DNA of 64,000 nucleotides. Source: Punctularia strigosozonata HHB-11173 SS5. Its lineage: Eukaryota; Basidiomycota; Agaricomycetes; Corticiales; Punctulariaceae. Positions 46,201 to 56,155 of this stretch are shown here, one piece after another. Location: the NCBI RefSeq assembly GCF_000264995.1, contig NW_006767441.1, positions 880,370-944,369 of the forward strand. Direction: 5' to 3'. Numbering within the stretch: the first letter of the stretch is position 1; each line of letters opens with the position of its first letter. The position numbers were made by a program, and so were the translations under genes. The notes below the pieces were generated by a model. It had not been told where the DNA came from. It did no database searches and saw nothing but the letters and a program-made list of their open reading frames with translations.

Positions 46201-48024
46201 TCGTCGTTAAATTCGTACCAACTCCGGTCACTGTTTAGGGGCCAAATTCGGACGCATAAGAATAACCCAGAGCTCTTGTACTCACGAGTATTGATATACT
46301 TGTGCCACATAATGGCCTCGATGAACGCTGGTTCCTCTATGAAGCAGAACGCCTCGCAATTCATATAGATCCTGAGCATCACCTTCGGGAGGGTTACTAT
46401 CCGAGTTTGCTCCCGCAGTGATGAAAGGGCTCATATCCAAAGTCATCGGGAAAGATATGCGATGTTTGCTTTTCTTCCTCCCAGTCTCCGCGTCGTAGAC
46501 GAAGCGCATGATCGAGAAATGAAGAACCGGTGGCAGCTTGCTTAATTCGCTACGACGGACAGCTTTTTGAGGTATACCGCACTGAGGACATGCATATCTG
46601 GAGGCGCGTCTCTTAGCCAATAGTTCAGCATGTTATCGGCCTATCCTACCTGTTGTCGTCTGTCATGACTTCTGAGGCGAGGAGAATTGCGATTCGATCC
46701 TCCAACTTTGAATCAGGCTTGTAGGAAGTGCATGATGAGTGAACAATTCAGTATCAACAACACACGAATCCCACCTCTAGAACGATTGGCAACTCGAGGA
46801 AGGCGGAGCCCTGTTCAGAGCGATGTTGGCAAGCTTCACAGGTTATGGAGTCTATCTGGTTCCCTTGAAACTGAAAGGTCTCAGGCGCTTTTGTGAATGC
46901 ATGTTGGATGTTTGGAAGAACCTGATCCGCAATCAGGGAGCGTATTATCGGTATTCCCTGTTGTTGGTTGAACTCCTGTTCCAAGTGTGTCAGGAACAAC
47001 TTCGCGAATCTATGGATGCAGGTAAGCCAGCGAGCGATGTTGATAGAAGGTGCTGCACTCTTGAGAGTCCTGCTGCTCTTCTTCGTCCAATCCGAGGACC
47101 TTCACCAGCTTCACAGGGTCGAAGACGGCGAGTTTGCTTTCTTGTAGAGCAGCAAATGTCACTTGGAGTTGAAAGAGTGGGGAGCCCTGACAACGAAGTC
47201 AAGAAGCTGGTGAATCATGATTGTCAATGTGCATGGGTGTAAAATCCTACCTCCAAGTTGACCTTGCTACACGTGGGTCGGCTGAGGAATACCGCTCGTC
47301 GGAATGCTGGGTCCTGGAACCAAACCTTGAAGGACATCAGTTCGCAATACCTTGATTGTCCACGGAAAGACTCGCCTGGAGGTATGCATTGACGTAGCAC
47401 GTAGCCCCAAGATTCTATCTAGAAATATGAATATGTTCTTTGGCGAAGAGAGTGAGCAGCATACCCTTAAGCCCACAGGTAATGATCCACTCCGGCACTG
47501 GAGCCTAGGATCTTCTCCAAGGCGACAGTTCTTCATATACAACTTCCTGGCTGTGGCTACATGCAGCCCGAGCTGCTCAGCTTGACATTCCTGACTGAAG
47601 CTAGCTCCCGACCTTCGTTCTCCCACTTCTCCTGTCCCAGATAGTTCAAACAGAAAGGATTGTGCCTGCAGTTTTTCTGCTTGGTCACGCATTCGGATTG
47701 CTCCTCATCGCATACGACAACAACATCGTCGACCTCCACTCCTTGTGCTGAAGGAGAATCCTTGTTGTCATTGTCCTCAAGGCTGTTATCGCGCTTCAGC
47801 GGTCGGGCATACTTGTTTGGACAGAACCTGGTCCCTCTCTGCGGGGAGAGAGAGCAAGCGGCCATAACATGTTCTTGGGTGATGTCCGCGGCTTCCGTGA
47901 CCTCGGTGCCCACCCAGCTCCAGGCATGGTATTCATGTCCGGCTTTTGCGTTCCGCTTGAGTCTCTCGCCAGCTTGAAGACCTTGATTCTCAGAGGGATT
48001 GTGTCGCTTTCGTTTAGGGGCCAT
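43226..48024 (-). CDS. Ubiquitin-specific protease, USP48-like
   Basis: Cysteine deubiquitinase of the UCH/USP class. Start chosen at 48024 (MAPKRKRHNPSENQGLQ). NPFCLNYLGQEKWE is followed by the Cys box NLGATCYVNAYLQVWFQDPA (catalytic Cys codon about 47397-47399). The intron inside this box (47336-47375) needs a GC donor (cag|gcgagt). Then FLTHLEQEFNQQQG, SITCEACQHRSEQGSAFLEL, RYACPQCGIPQKAV (zinc-binding Cys pairs), LPPVLHFSIMRFVYD, the His box TSVHRGHYVAQVYQY and WYEFNDEVV. The long C-terminal half has DUSP-like segments (FLCKHGLLAIDPNNPRDLD), a ubiquitin-like region (VHSDVRPLLSDAIQIQDQLG, IAQRLYLRGQELKD) and a final Cys pair motif CPICEKLM with CLEC. Domain order matches USP48. More than 12 introns; some junctions uncertain. 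Confidence 0.82.
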
Positions 48025-48205
48025 TTCGTAGATATACTCCAGTAACGCGATGGAAGAGATGTTTCGGACGCGACGCGTTGTGGCGTCAACCTCTATACGG
48101 GACACGGTGACGAGCGGTGGACCGCTTGACACTGTTGACAGTGTCCCTCTTCAGCTTCATTACTGGTCCTGTCTCTGTTCAAATTGCGACAACTGGTGAA
48201 CCAGC
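48025..48205. promoter_or_regulatory. Bidirectional promoter, USP48-like / GAA1
   Basis: 181 bp between divergent start codons. If the upstream in-frame Met of the USP48-like gene (48132) were used, it would shrink to about 73 bp. No TATA box seen. Confidence 0.45.
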
Positions 48206-50524
48206 ATGGACCGACATGTCTCTCGACTACGACGGCAAAAGGCGCTTGTTGCTAGGCTTTCGCAGAACCTGCATATTCTCATGTGAGTTTATCTCCCGTC
48301 ATTGCTGTACACAACTTGATCGAGATTGCCAGTTTCCTCTTGTTGATCGCAGGCTACTCGTGGCTTCTGATTCTTCCCTCGCCAAGGCTTGGTCGAGGTA
48401 CTTACATCGATGAGAACGCGTTGCAGCCCGGCCAGGTGCGTAGTCCGTGCCAAGTATGCGCCTCTGCTCTGACCAGAGCGCCCAGGTCAACACCCATTGG
48501 AACTGGGCAGACGTTCATAGAGCGGACCAGTACCTGTCACAACTGGAAGCGCTGCGCGACCAAAACCGCACAAGTGAGGAGTGAGATGATTTCCTCTGTT
48601 CTCGGGACGGTCCCCTCACCCAGTGACAGGCGCGCCGAATACCTGAAGCAGGAGTTCATGAAGCTGGGCCTGCAGGCAGATACCCAAACATACTCCTTCA
48701 CGACTAATTTTGAGGTACATGCTGGTATTGTTATCCTGTACATGCCACTAATTTCGGCCGGTAGAACCCGCGCGGTGCCAACGCTTACGCCGTGTCACCT
48801 TCTCCTCGTGCATCTGGAACTGAGGTGATGCTCATATCGGCGACTTGGTTAAGTACAATGGGCGACGGCGACGGCACTTTGAATCTTCGTGGTGTCGCCA
48901 CGGTCCTAGCTCTCGCGGGATTCTTGAAGAGTACGCGCCTTTAACTCAGGTCTTGATTATTTCTCATGGCCCTTGTTGCAGAATACTCCATGTGGGCGAA
49001 GGATATTGTGTACGTTGTCAGCGACGGGTACATGGACGGCATGCACGCGTGGCTAAGCGCGTACCACAACTCGGTTCAGTCGAGTCAGCCAATCATTCAC
49101 CCCTTTCACCCGCCCTGCTGACGCACCGTCCAGATCTCATTGCTGAACCTCTTGCTGCGTCTCCCGGAGTCATCTGGACGGCTCTAAATATTGATTACCC
49201 AGGACATTCATTCTCACACCTCGGCGTGTTCTTCGGTATGCAACTTTACTATCGTTTGCGCAGATCCACACATTGATACCTTGTGAAGAGGGTTTGAATG
49301 GAAGACTTCCCAACCAAGACCTCTTCAACTCATTCCAGCTCATTTCTCGGCATACCGGTGGTGTCCCGGTCGTATTATACGACCAGATAGATGCCCGCGA
49401 CCAGCCTGGATCAGACCATGGGGCAAACACTGTTCCCGCCTGGCTTCCAGCATTTCTGCGGGAAAATGCGGAAGTTCAAGAGTTTGCGTACAGGGCAAAA
49501 AACATTGCTCGGCATGTGAGCTATCAAGCCCGAGGACAGGCAAGCGGTGTTCACGGGCTCATGCATCAGTGAGTATGCACACTGTTTTGCCCGTCCGCCT
49601 CTGAACTCGGTGCAGATTCCGTATTGACGCGATCACTGTGTTCGCCGTACCAGCCACGGGCCCTCACGGCTTTCACGCGATAGGCCGGTGAGTGCTGCAG
49701 GTATAATATTGACGTCTGCTGATCGAATCGTCATCAGAATCATAGAATCCACCTTGCGAACGACCAATAACCTGCTAGAGAGACTGCACGCTTCATTTTT
49801 CTTCTATATATTAACGGGTCCAGGGACGTTCCTCAAAATAGGCAGCTATCTACCAGCCGTCATCATCATCAGCGTAGCGATCATGTTTGCTGGTTTGCGT
49901 CGCTGGGTGGACGCTCCTCAGCTCGGCGCGAAATCAAGACCTGTACCCAAGGCATTATTGATCATGGCATGCACACACGCAGCAGGCCTTGCTTTGTTTT
50001 ACTGTGTAAACACCACGAGCTACATGGAGCACCCACAGGTGAGTCTGTAGTACCACCTGCAATGATCTATGCTAACTTGACCTTGGTATGAGCAGTTGGG
50101 CGGTCAATCGTTGTTTTTGACGTTAGCATTATTGGTCACATCTGTATCACTTGCCATGGGCACGGCCCGCGCGCACGACCCAGCGCTGCCTACTGTCCTC
50201 AGCTCCTTCAATCTGTGCTTCGCCTCCACCATTATATCGGTGACATGCCTCCTTAACTTTTCCCTCGCCGCCGCATTAGCTATGTCGCTCGGTCTCCCGC
50301 TGGTCTATACCCGCCCAACAAAAAGTAACACAATTTTCTCCAAAGTTATCCAGACGGTACTGCTCGTGAGTCTAGGCTTGGGATGGTTGATATTCGTACC
50401 CAATCAAGTCCGGCGGGCGGTTTGGCATTGGGAAGTTCTAGGAGCATGGTTCGCCCCATTCATTTGCATAGTATACGTTCCGCTGCTACTCCAAGCTGCC
50501 ACTGCCCTTGTACTCTCTATATAA
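48206..50524 (+). CDS. GAA1: GPI transamidase subunit Gaa1
   Basis: Subunit of the ER complex that attaches GPI anchors to proteins; M28-peptidase-like luminal domain thought to form the amide bond. Start at 48206 (MDRHVSRLRRQKALVARLSQ), then a signal-anchor helix FLLLIAGYSWLLILPSPRLG and RGTYIDENALQPGQ. Luminal part: YLKQEFMKLGLQADTQTYSF, GDGTLNLRGVATVLALAGFL, WAKDIVYVVSDGYMDGMHAW, VIWTALNIDYPGHSFSHLGV, NGRLPNQDLFNSFQLISRHT and HGANTVPAWLPAF. The membrane half has several helices, e.g. VIIISVAIMFAGLRRW, ALLIMACTHAAGLALFY and CFASTIISVTCLLNFSL. About nine short introns. Last stop at 50524. TAF7 follows 183 bp downstream on the same strand. Confidence 0.92.
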
Positions 50525-50707
50525 TTATATTACCGCGACTATTCGCAAGTATCTCGTCCGAGGCGCAAGAGTGGACAGCAGTGACACTGACACTGACACT
50601 GATACCAACACTACATTCGCAACTGCCATGCACGACGCACGTGCCTCTCGTGGCTTAAGCTTGCAGCCTCTTTCCCGAAATCTCATACTCACAGATCTCT
50701 AAACACT

Positions 50708-52380
50708 ATGGACGAAGACGACCTCATCGTAGTCGACGACGGAGATGACGACTACTCTCCCGCCGGCCCTTCCACCCAACCCGCCCCTCCTCCTCAAACA
50801 CCTATGACCTCGTTCGGGACAGGAATGTCCACGCGCAGACGAAGCACGGCTGCATCCACGAGCTACAGCCAATACCACGATTCTTCGGACAGAACCACAC
50901 GCTCATCCGCGAAGATGAGGTCTCAGCCCAAGCTCAAATTGAAACTCAGCGAAAAGGCTGCAGCGCAGGCCCCTGGAATGTCCTTCTTGGGGCCGTATGA
51001 CCGTGAGCTGGATTCAGACGACGAGGACCTCACTTTTGAGGAGCAATTTATTCTTCGAATGCCTCCGGGCGAAGACTGTGAGCGTCTGAGAAAGATGGTG
51101 CAGGCGAGAGAGATCGGCCCTGATGTGTGGTTCAAATTCAAAGGTGACGGTTCAACGATGTTGTGGTGAACGGTGTACTCATGAGTAAATGGGACGTTGG
51201 GGTAGATTCTCGGAGAGCAGTCTTTCACATCGGCAATTCGACCTACTCGTCTAAACTTGTCGACCTTCCATGCATCATCGAGTCGCAGAAGACTCTTGAC
51301 AACAAGCAGATGTTCAAGGTGGCAGATATATGTCAGGTTACACCGTTTATCGCAGACCGCTGCTCGAGCGCTCATGGGCGAACAGATGCTCGTGGTCGAA
51401 GACAAGATTGCGAATGAAGACGCGCTTACGAACCAGCGCAACTTCAATGTCGACGAGTTCATATGGCCGCATGGTATCACCCCTCCGCTCCATCACGTAC
51501 GAAAGCGTCGCTTCCGCAAACGCGCCAACAAACGGGTACGTCGGGCTTGTACTGATGCATTATGTGGGTTGTCATCATGCGTACCGTAGACTATTGAAAG
51601 CGTGGAACAGGAAGTCGAGCGTCTCCTCGAAGCAGATGCGATGGCGAATGACGTGCAGTATGGTATGTGTCGTGCTCGTTGTCAGATACTCGCTCACGTT
51701 GAGATTCAGACGTATTGGAAAATGTCAATCCCGACCTGTCAGACTCCGAGTACATAGACCCGGACGGCCCTGGCGGAATGGATGCCCCGACTCCGGGACC
51801 TATGGGCTCAGATGTCGGGGATGCACCAACTCCAGCAGCCGATCGCGACGCGGATCAAGAAGGGGAGGAAGACGAAGACGGCGTGGGCGGGGATGGCGAC
51901 ATCGATGAAGAGCTGGCAGCTGAGTTAGATTTGGCGCTCGGTGATGAGGGAGATGAGGGAGACGAGGAAGATGACGATGAGGACGACGATGATAGCGATG
52001 ACGATGATGAAGATGAGGAGGACGAGGAAACGAACCAGTCCCGAAGACTACTCAACGAAGAGATTCGAGACTTGGAAGCTGCAGTTGCGAAGAAGAACCA
52101 CGAGATTGCGCACTCTGCGAACCCTCTGATACGGGCGAGAAATGTCTACTTGCTAGTGTTAGTACTTCGTACTGATGGTTTCTCTTTGCAGAAACGGTTC
52201 GAGGATGCGCTCAAGAAACTGCGTACGGAGCTGGACATGAAGTTGGGTCAAAGGGATGATATGAAAGAGCAGCAACGCCTCAGAGACGAGGGAATAGCAT
52301 CTCAAAACCAGTCTGAAGGGGTTGACGACGAAGATGACGACGACGACGATCTATTTGGAGATGAAGATGGTATGAATTGA
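50708..52380 (+). CDS. TAF7: TFIID subunit TAF7
   Basis: TAF7 is a TFIID subunit that pairs with TAF1 and holds back its acetyltransferase activity at RNA polymerase II promoters. Start at 50708 (MDEDDLIVVDDGDDDYSPAG). Core TAFII55 domain: FEEQFILRMPPGEDCERLRK, GPDVWFKFK joined to DSRRAVFHIGNSTYSSKLVD, LPCIIESQKTLDNKQMFKVA, then MLVVEDKIANEDALT and DEFIWPHGITPPLHHVRKRR. Then IESVEQEVERLLEADAMAND and a very acidic Asp/Glu-rich stretch of about 60 residues, followed by a coiled coil (NEEIRDLEAAVAKKNHEIAH) and another acidic tail ending EDGMN. Five or so GT-AG introns. Acidic runs explain long Ser-rich frames on the opposite strand. Confidence 0.93.
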
Positions 52381-52580
52381 TGGGTGGAGACGTTGCTTGC
52401 AGTTTCGCTCCGTGCTCTGCACGAACTTTCGGGATGTTTCGGGATGCTTTCCATACCAGTAGTATTGATGTCCAATTAACGCGCAGCGCGAAGTCCATTG
52501 CACGAATACCACGCCGATCAAGCAAGCATGTGGTTGTTTGTAAAAGACATCCAATTATTGTGCACCGTATGATCCGTCTC

Positions 52581-54300
52581 TCACACCAGTGAATTGACGT
52601 AGTTCTCGATATCTAGAAAATATAACGTAAGTTATGGCCGTTTCAACGTCGCATGCTTTTGCACTTACTGGCATACCCGTTAGAAGCGATCACCATGGCA
52701 TCGTTGACGCTTGGATTCAACCCGTGCGCGCTCTCGTATGCATCGGGTATGCCATCCCCGTCCGTATCTTTCGGTGCCTATCAAGATCATCAATGGAAGC
52801 CCGCTCTCTCAGTCCCTGAGGTAGACGCACAGTGCCTCCTGTGACTGGTCCAGGGCCATTGATGGGGCTGGCAGTAGGGTCCGTGATGAGCTCCCCGACC
52901 TTTCCGAAACTTCCGAGTTCGGTGTTGATCAAGTAGTTGTCGAGATGATCTCGCGACAAGCTGGCCCCAGCGGACGATATCACATGTGACAGCGCGTCTG
53001 TCGGTGAGAATAATATTGCGACACCAGGGTATGGGTATGGGTTGGCTTGGAAGGAGACATTGGAATAGTCGGCGATGTTCTCGGAAAGTATGAACCCGTT
53101 GCGCGTTCCATCCTGATCAGGATCGTAGTAATTAGTTTGAAAGTTGAGGTTGCCACGGGTGAACGGTTCAATCCCCGTCGACGGCCCACTGGCAAATGCG
53201 TGAACCACCAGGCGAAGATGACGTACATCGGGCAATTACCTGATGAAGACATTGTTGATGATGTTCACCTCCGACAGACCGTCCGAGTCCCCGCAGATGT
53301 AACCTGGGCTATGTAAGTCAGATATTTCTCTGCAGAGACGGAATTGCATACCTCCTCCAGTTCCCCAGTTATATACCTACGAATGATGAAGCGCAACCTC
53401 CATATATCCAACCGGCGTGCTTACCACGTTGTTGATGTACTCCTGTACCCCCTTGGTCTTTGGATTCCGGGTCTGGTTGTCGATATACAAAGTCCGCAAG
53501 ATGCTCACCCCACCGCTGGTTTGTATCAAACCACCGGCACTGTGAGTCTCGAGACCTTGTGCGATGATGCAATCCGATATAGTAATATTGGAGACATCTC
53601 CGTTGATAGAGAACGTCTCGTCTCGACCCCATGAGACGCTGACATGGTCGAATATCATGTTTTGGCCGTTGGCGATCGTAATCGCATCCTTTCCAGCGTC
53701 ACCTTGCCTCGAACCTTAGCGATAAGAATTTGCAGGGTATGGTACATTCTTACCGGTGGTCCCCATACGATACCGAATGTATCGCGTAATGGTGTTGTCG
53801 GCGCCAGAGTAGGATAAACCGTTGCCGTAAACTGTGATACCTTGCCCAGGGGCGGTTTGTCCTGCGATGGTCACATTCGGGGATACGACAATGCGATCAC
53901 CAATAGTAATCAGACCGCCTAGAAAACATATGCGAACTATGAACTCGAATATAATGAACAGTATGGTGCAACTCGCCCACAGCAAACACGACGATCTGGG
54001 AAACGCATTGATTGAACATCAATGCACACTTTTCATGTAAAACGCTGTAGCTCACTCGGTTGGGAGATGATACAGCATCACGAAAGCTACCGGCGCCAGT
54101 ATCGTTCAAATTAGTGACAACATAGACGCTGCCGTGACGTCCACCGCTTGCGACGGCGCCGAATCCTGAGCGAGATGGTCAGACGTACGATAGCTCATAG
54201 GGTCTCATAACGGGGCACCTTCAGCGCCAGGGAACGCAGGAATCGCCGTCGACAAGCGCGTCAATGTACCCATAGTAAGTAGGAATAGAGCTACAAGCAT
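52581..54300 (-). CDS. Secreted pectate-lyase-like polysaccharide lyase (PL1 type)
   Basis: Extracellular beta-helix enzyme predicted to cleave pectin or a similar uronan by beta-elimination. Start at 54300; signal peptide MLVALFLLTMGTLTRLSTA, then IPAFPGAEGFGAVASGGRHG. Core: VTNLNDTGAGSFRDAVSSPN, IVVFAVGGLITIGDRIVVSP, NVTIAGQTAPGQGITVYGNG, DAITIANGQNMIFDHVSVSW, GRDETFSINGDVSNITISDC, THSAGGLIQTSGGVSIL and ICGDSDGLSEVNIINNVFI. A calcium-loop-like KDTDGDGIPDAYESAHGLNP and NIENYVNSLV end it (stop 52581-52583). The intron 53919-53976 uses a GC donor (gtgg|gcgagt). About seven introns. PL1 is my best match; PL3 or PL9 were considered less fitting. Confidence 0.82.
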
Positions 54301-54608
54301 GACGGCGAAGTCGTGTCCGAGTCACTCCCCCTCTCCAGTTCATTCCACGTCTTGTATGCGTGATCGAGGAGATGGGAAAGCTCCCGGACCGTACGCAGAG
54401 ATGCAAGGAACATGGGCATGTCGAAGAAGCTTGGATGGCAACTGCAGGGAACGTAGCTTCAGGACTGGACTGCCGTAGTCCGAGTTTTTCCCTTGCGATA
54501 TGATGAGAGCCAACAGCGTCTAGCATGGTGTCTCTTCTCGACTATTCCCGATGACAGGCGGGCACAATGTAGCCGAGGAACACCAAACGGGCCGTAGAGA
54601 GTGGTCTC

Positions 54609-54778
54609 ATGATAACGAACCAGAAGCTTCTCGTCGCCAACCTCGCCTCAGACGGTGTCGAACGTTCCGTTATTGATCATACGCTGGCTAGTACACGGAT
54701 AAGTCGGTAATCTGGCAGTACATCGCAGCCCCCTACAAGGCCAAAGCTCAAGGAGACCAGTTGCAGAAACGCTTCAAC
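54609..54778 (+). pseudogene. Host gene fragment left of the LINE insertion
   Basis: A possible first exon 54609-54656 (MITNQKLLVANLASDG), a 35-bp intron with GT and AG ends, and an exon from 54692 reading YTDKSVIWQYIAAPYKAKAQ then GDQLQKRFN up to the insertion point. The frame is open to 54778 and continues in the same frame in the sequence right of the LINE (63904 onward). So the LINE probably broke an exon. No family recognised. The 35-bp intron is short, so the first exon is doubtful. Confidence 0.4.
54767..54778 (+). repeat. Target-site duplication, left copy
   Basis: 12 bp aaacgcttcaac, identical to 63892-63903. It directly precedes the LINE. Confidence 0.9.
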
Positions 54779-56155
54779 GGGGGCTCCCTTAACCTCTAAC
54801 CACCACCATGGCGAGGGTTCCCACGCCTCCGGGCTGGGGGGGATGGGGAGGACACGTTCCTCCCCTCGGACGACAACCCGGCCATGATAAATATACATGA
54901 GATACAAAACATCCTGCTACACTACGTAGCTGCTAATAGGCCATAAGTGCAACCGGCGAGATGGATGCACAACGCATGAACCGGATGACGCCCGGATAGG
55001 ACACACGCCGGTACACACCGGGGACACTGCCACACCTAGCCAAACCGCCGCAACCAAACGAAACAAAGCCGGAACGAGCGACCGATGCCACTAAAGCCCA
55101 TAGGGATAAAAAGACCAATACGAAAACAAACCATGAAAATAATCGAGAACCAGGCAGCAGGAGAACATGCCTGGACGGCCTAAACACAATACGCGCGGTC
55201 ATTTCGCTTAACCTAAGCACGACTACTATACTTCCTAGACGTAATAGAGCCCACTCAAAATACCGACAAGCGATAACGGCAAAAACAAGCGAGCATATAA
55301 AGCGAATGTCGGAACACAGTGGCACCCCCACCCCCCACTATGCCTGACGACGATGAGCCACCCATCAGCATGAACATCATACCCTGGAACCTCATCTCAC
55401 ACCTGTCGACCCTCCTAGACAAAGAGCGAGAGGACTGTAAGCACACAACTAACACGAGGAAACCAACTGACCGCACCCAGACACCGCTCAACGAAGCATC
55501 GGCTACATTGCAGCCTCAGCCCGCATCCAAAGCGCACGCGTGTGCCGACACGTGGTATGAGGCTCTCCGCGAAATCTCGAGGAGCGTCTCATAAAACCCC
55601 CCCCATCAGCTACAGAACTCGGAGAAAATGCCACGACCGGAGGAAGAGACCGGCCCACCTGGAAAACCGGAGAGCCCGAAGGAACCCGAAATGCCCCGAG
55701 CACAACGGTCCATGCTAAACCGCTTCAAGAAACGCATGCACACGCGAACGAGGTCGGAACCACAGCCGGGATACGCAGGACCACCAAAGACGCTGGTGCG
55801 AAGCAAAGACTGATAGATACCTAATATACCGTGTAACCGCGACGGGCAATCCGAATAGAATCCTATGGCACGGCCGCCCCCTCAACCAACTTAAAACATC
55901 CTAAACCGAAAACAAACCGTCGACAATTCTACCTCTGCACTGGAGACCCGCCGACCGCCTAAACCGACACCACACACTACGAGAACGCCGCAGAAATGCC
56001 CCCTGAACCAACGAGCAACGTAACGAAAGCCGCGACGCTGGCTAGCATGAATAAAACAGGAAACCCCGCCGGACGCGGTAAGCCTGGATAATACTAAGAA
56101 ATAAACAAGCCCTAACCCCAGACAGGTCGCGAGAAAGCTGGAAACGGCGAGAGAC
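54779..56155 (+). promoter_or_regulatory. LINE 5' leader with presumed internal promoter
   Basis: Transcribed region before ORF1. No conserved protein on the plus strand; small frames (55319-55594, 55628-55813) could be upstream ORFs. Antisense frames here are shadows. LINEs of this type normally carry an internal Pol II promoter at their 5' end, beginning here at ggggggctccc-like sequence just after the duplication. Confidence 0.5.

Noticed and set aside
51855-52055. Poly-Ser frame on the minus strand
   Set aside because: Antisense of the acidic Asp/Glu stretch of TAF7.
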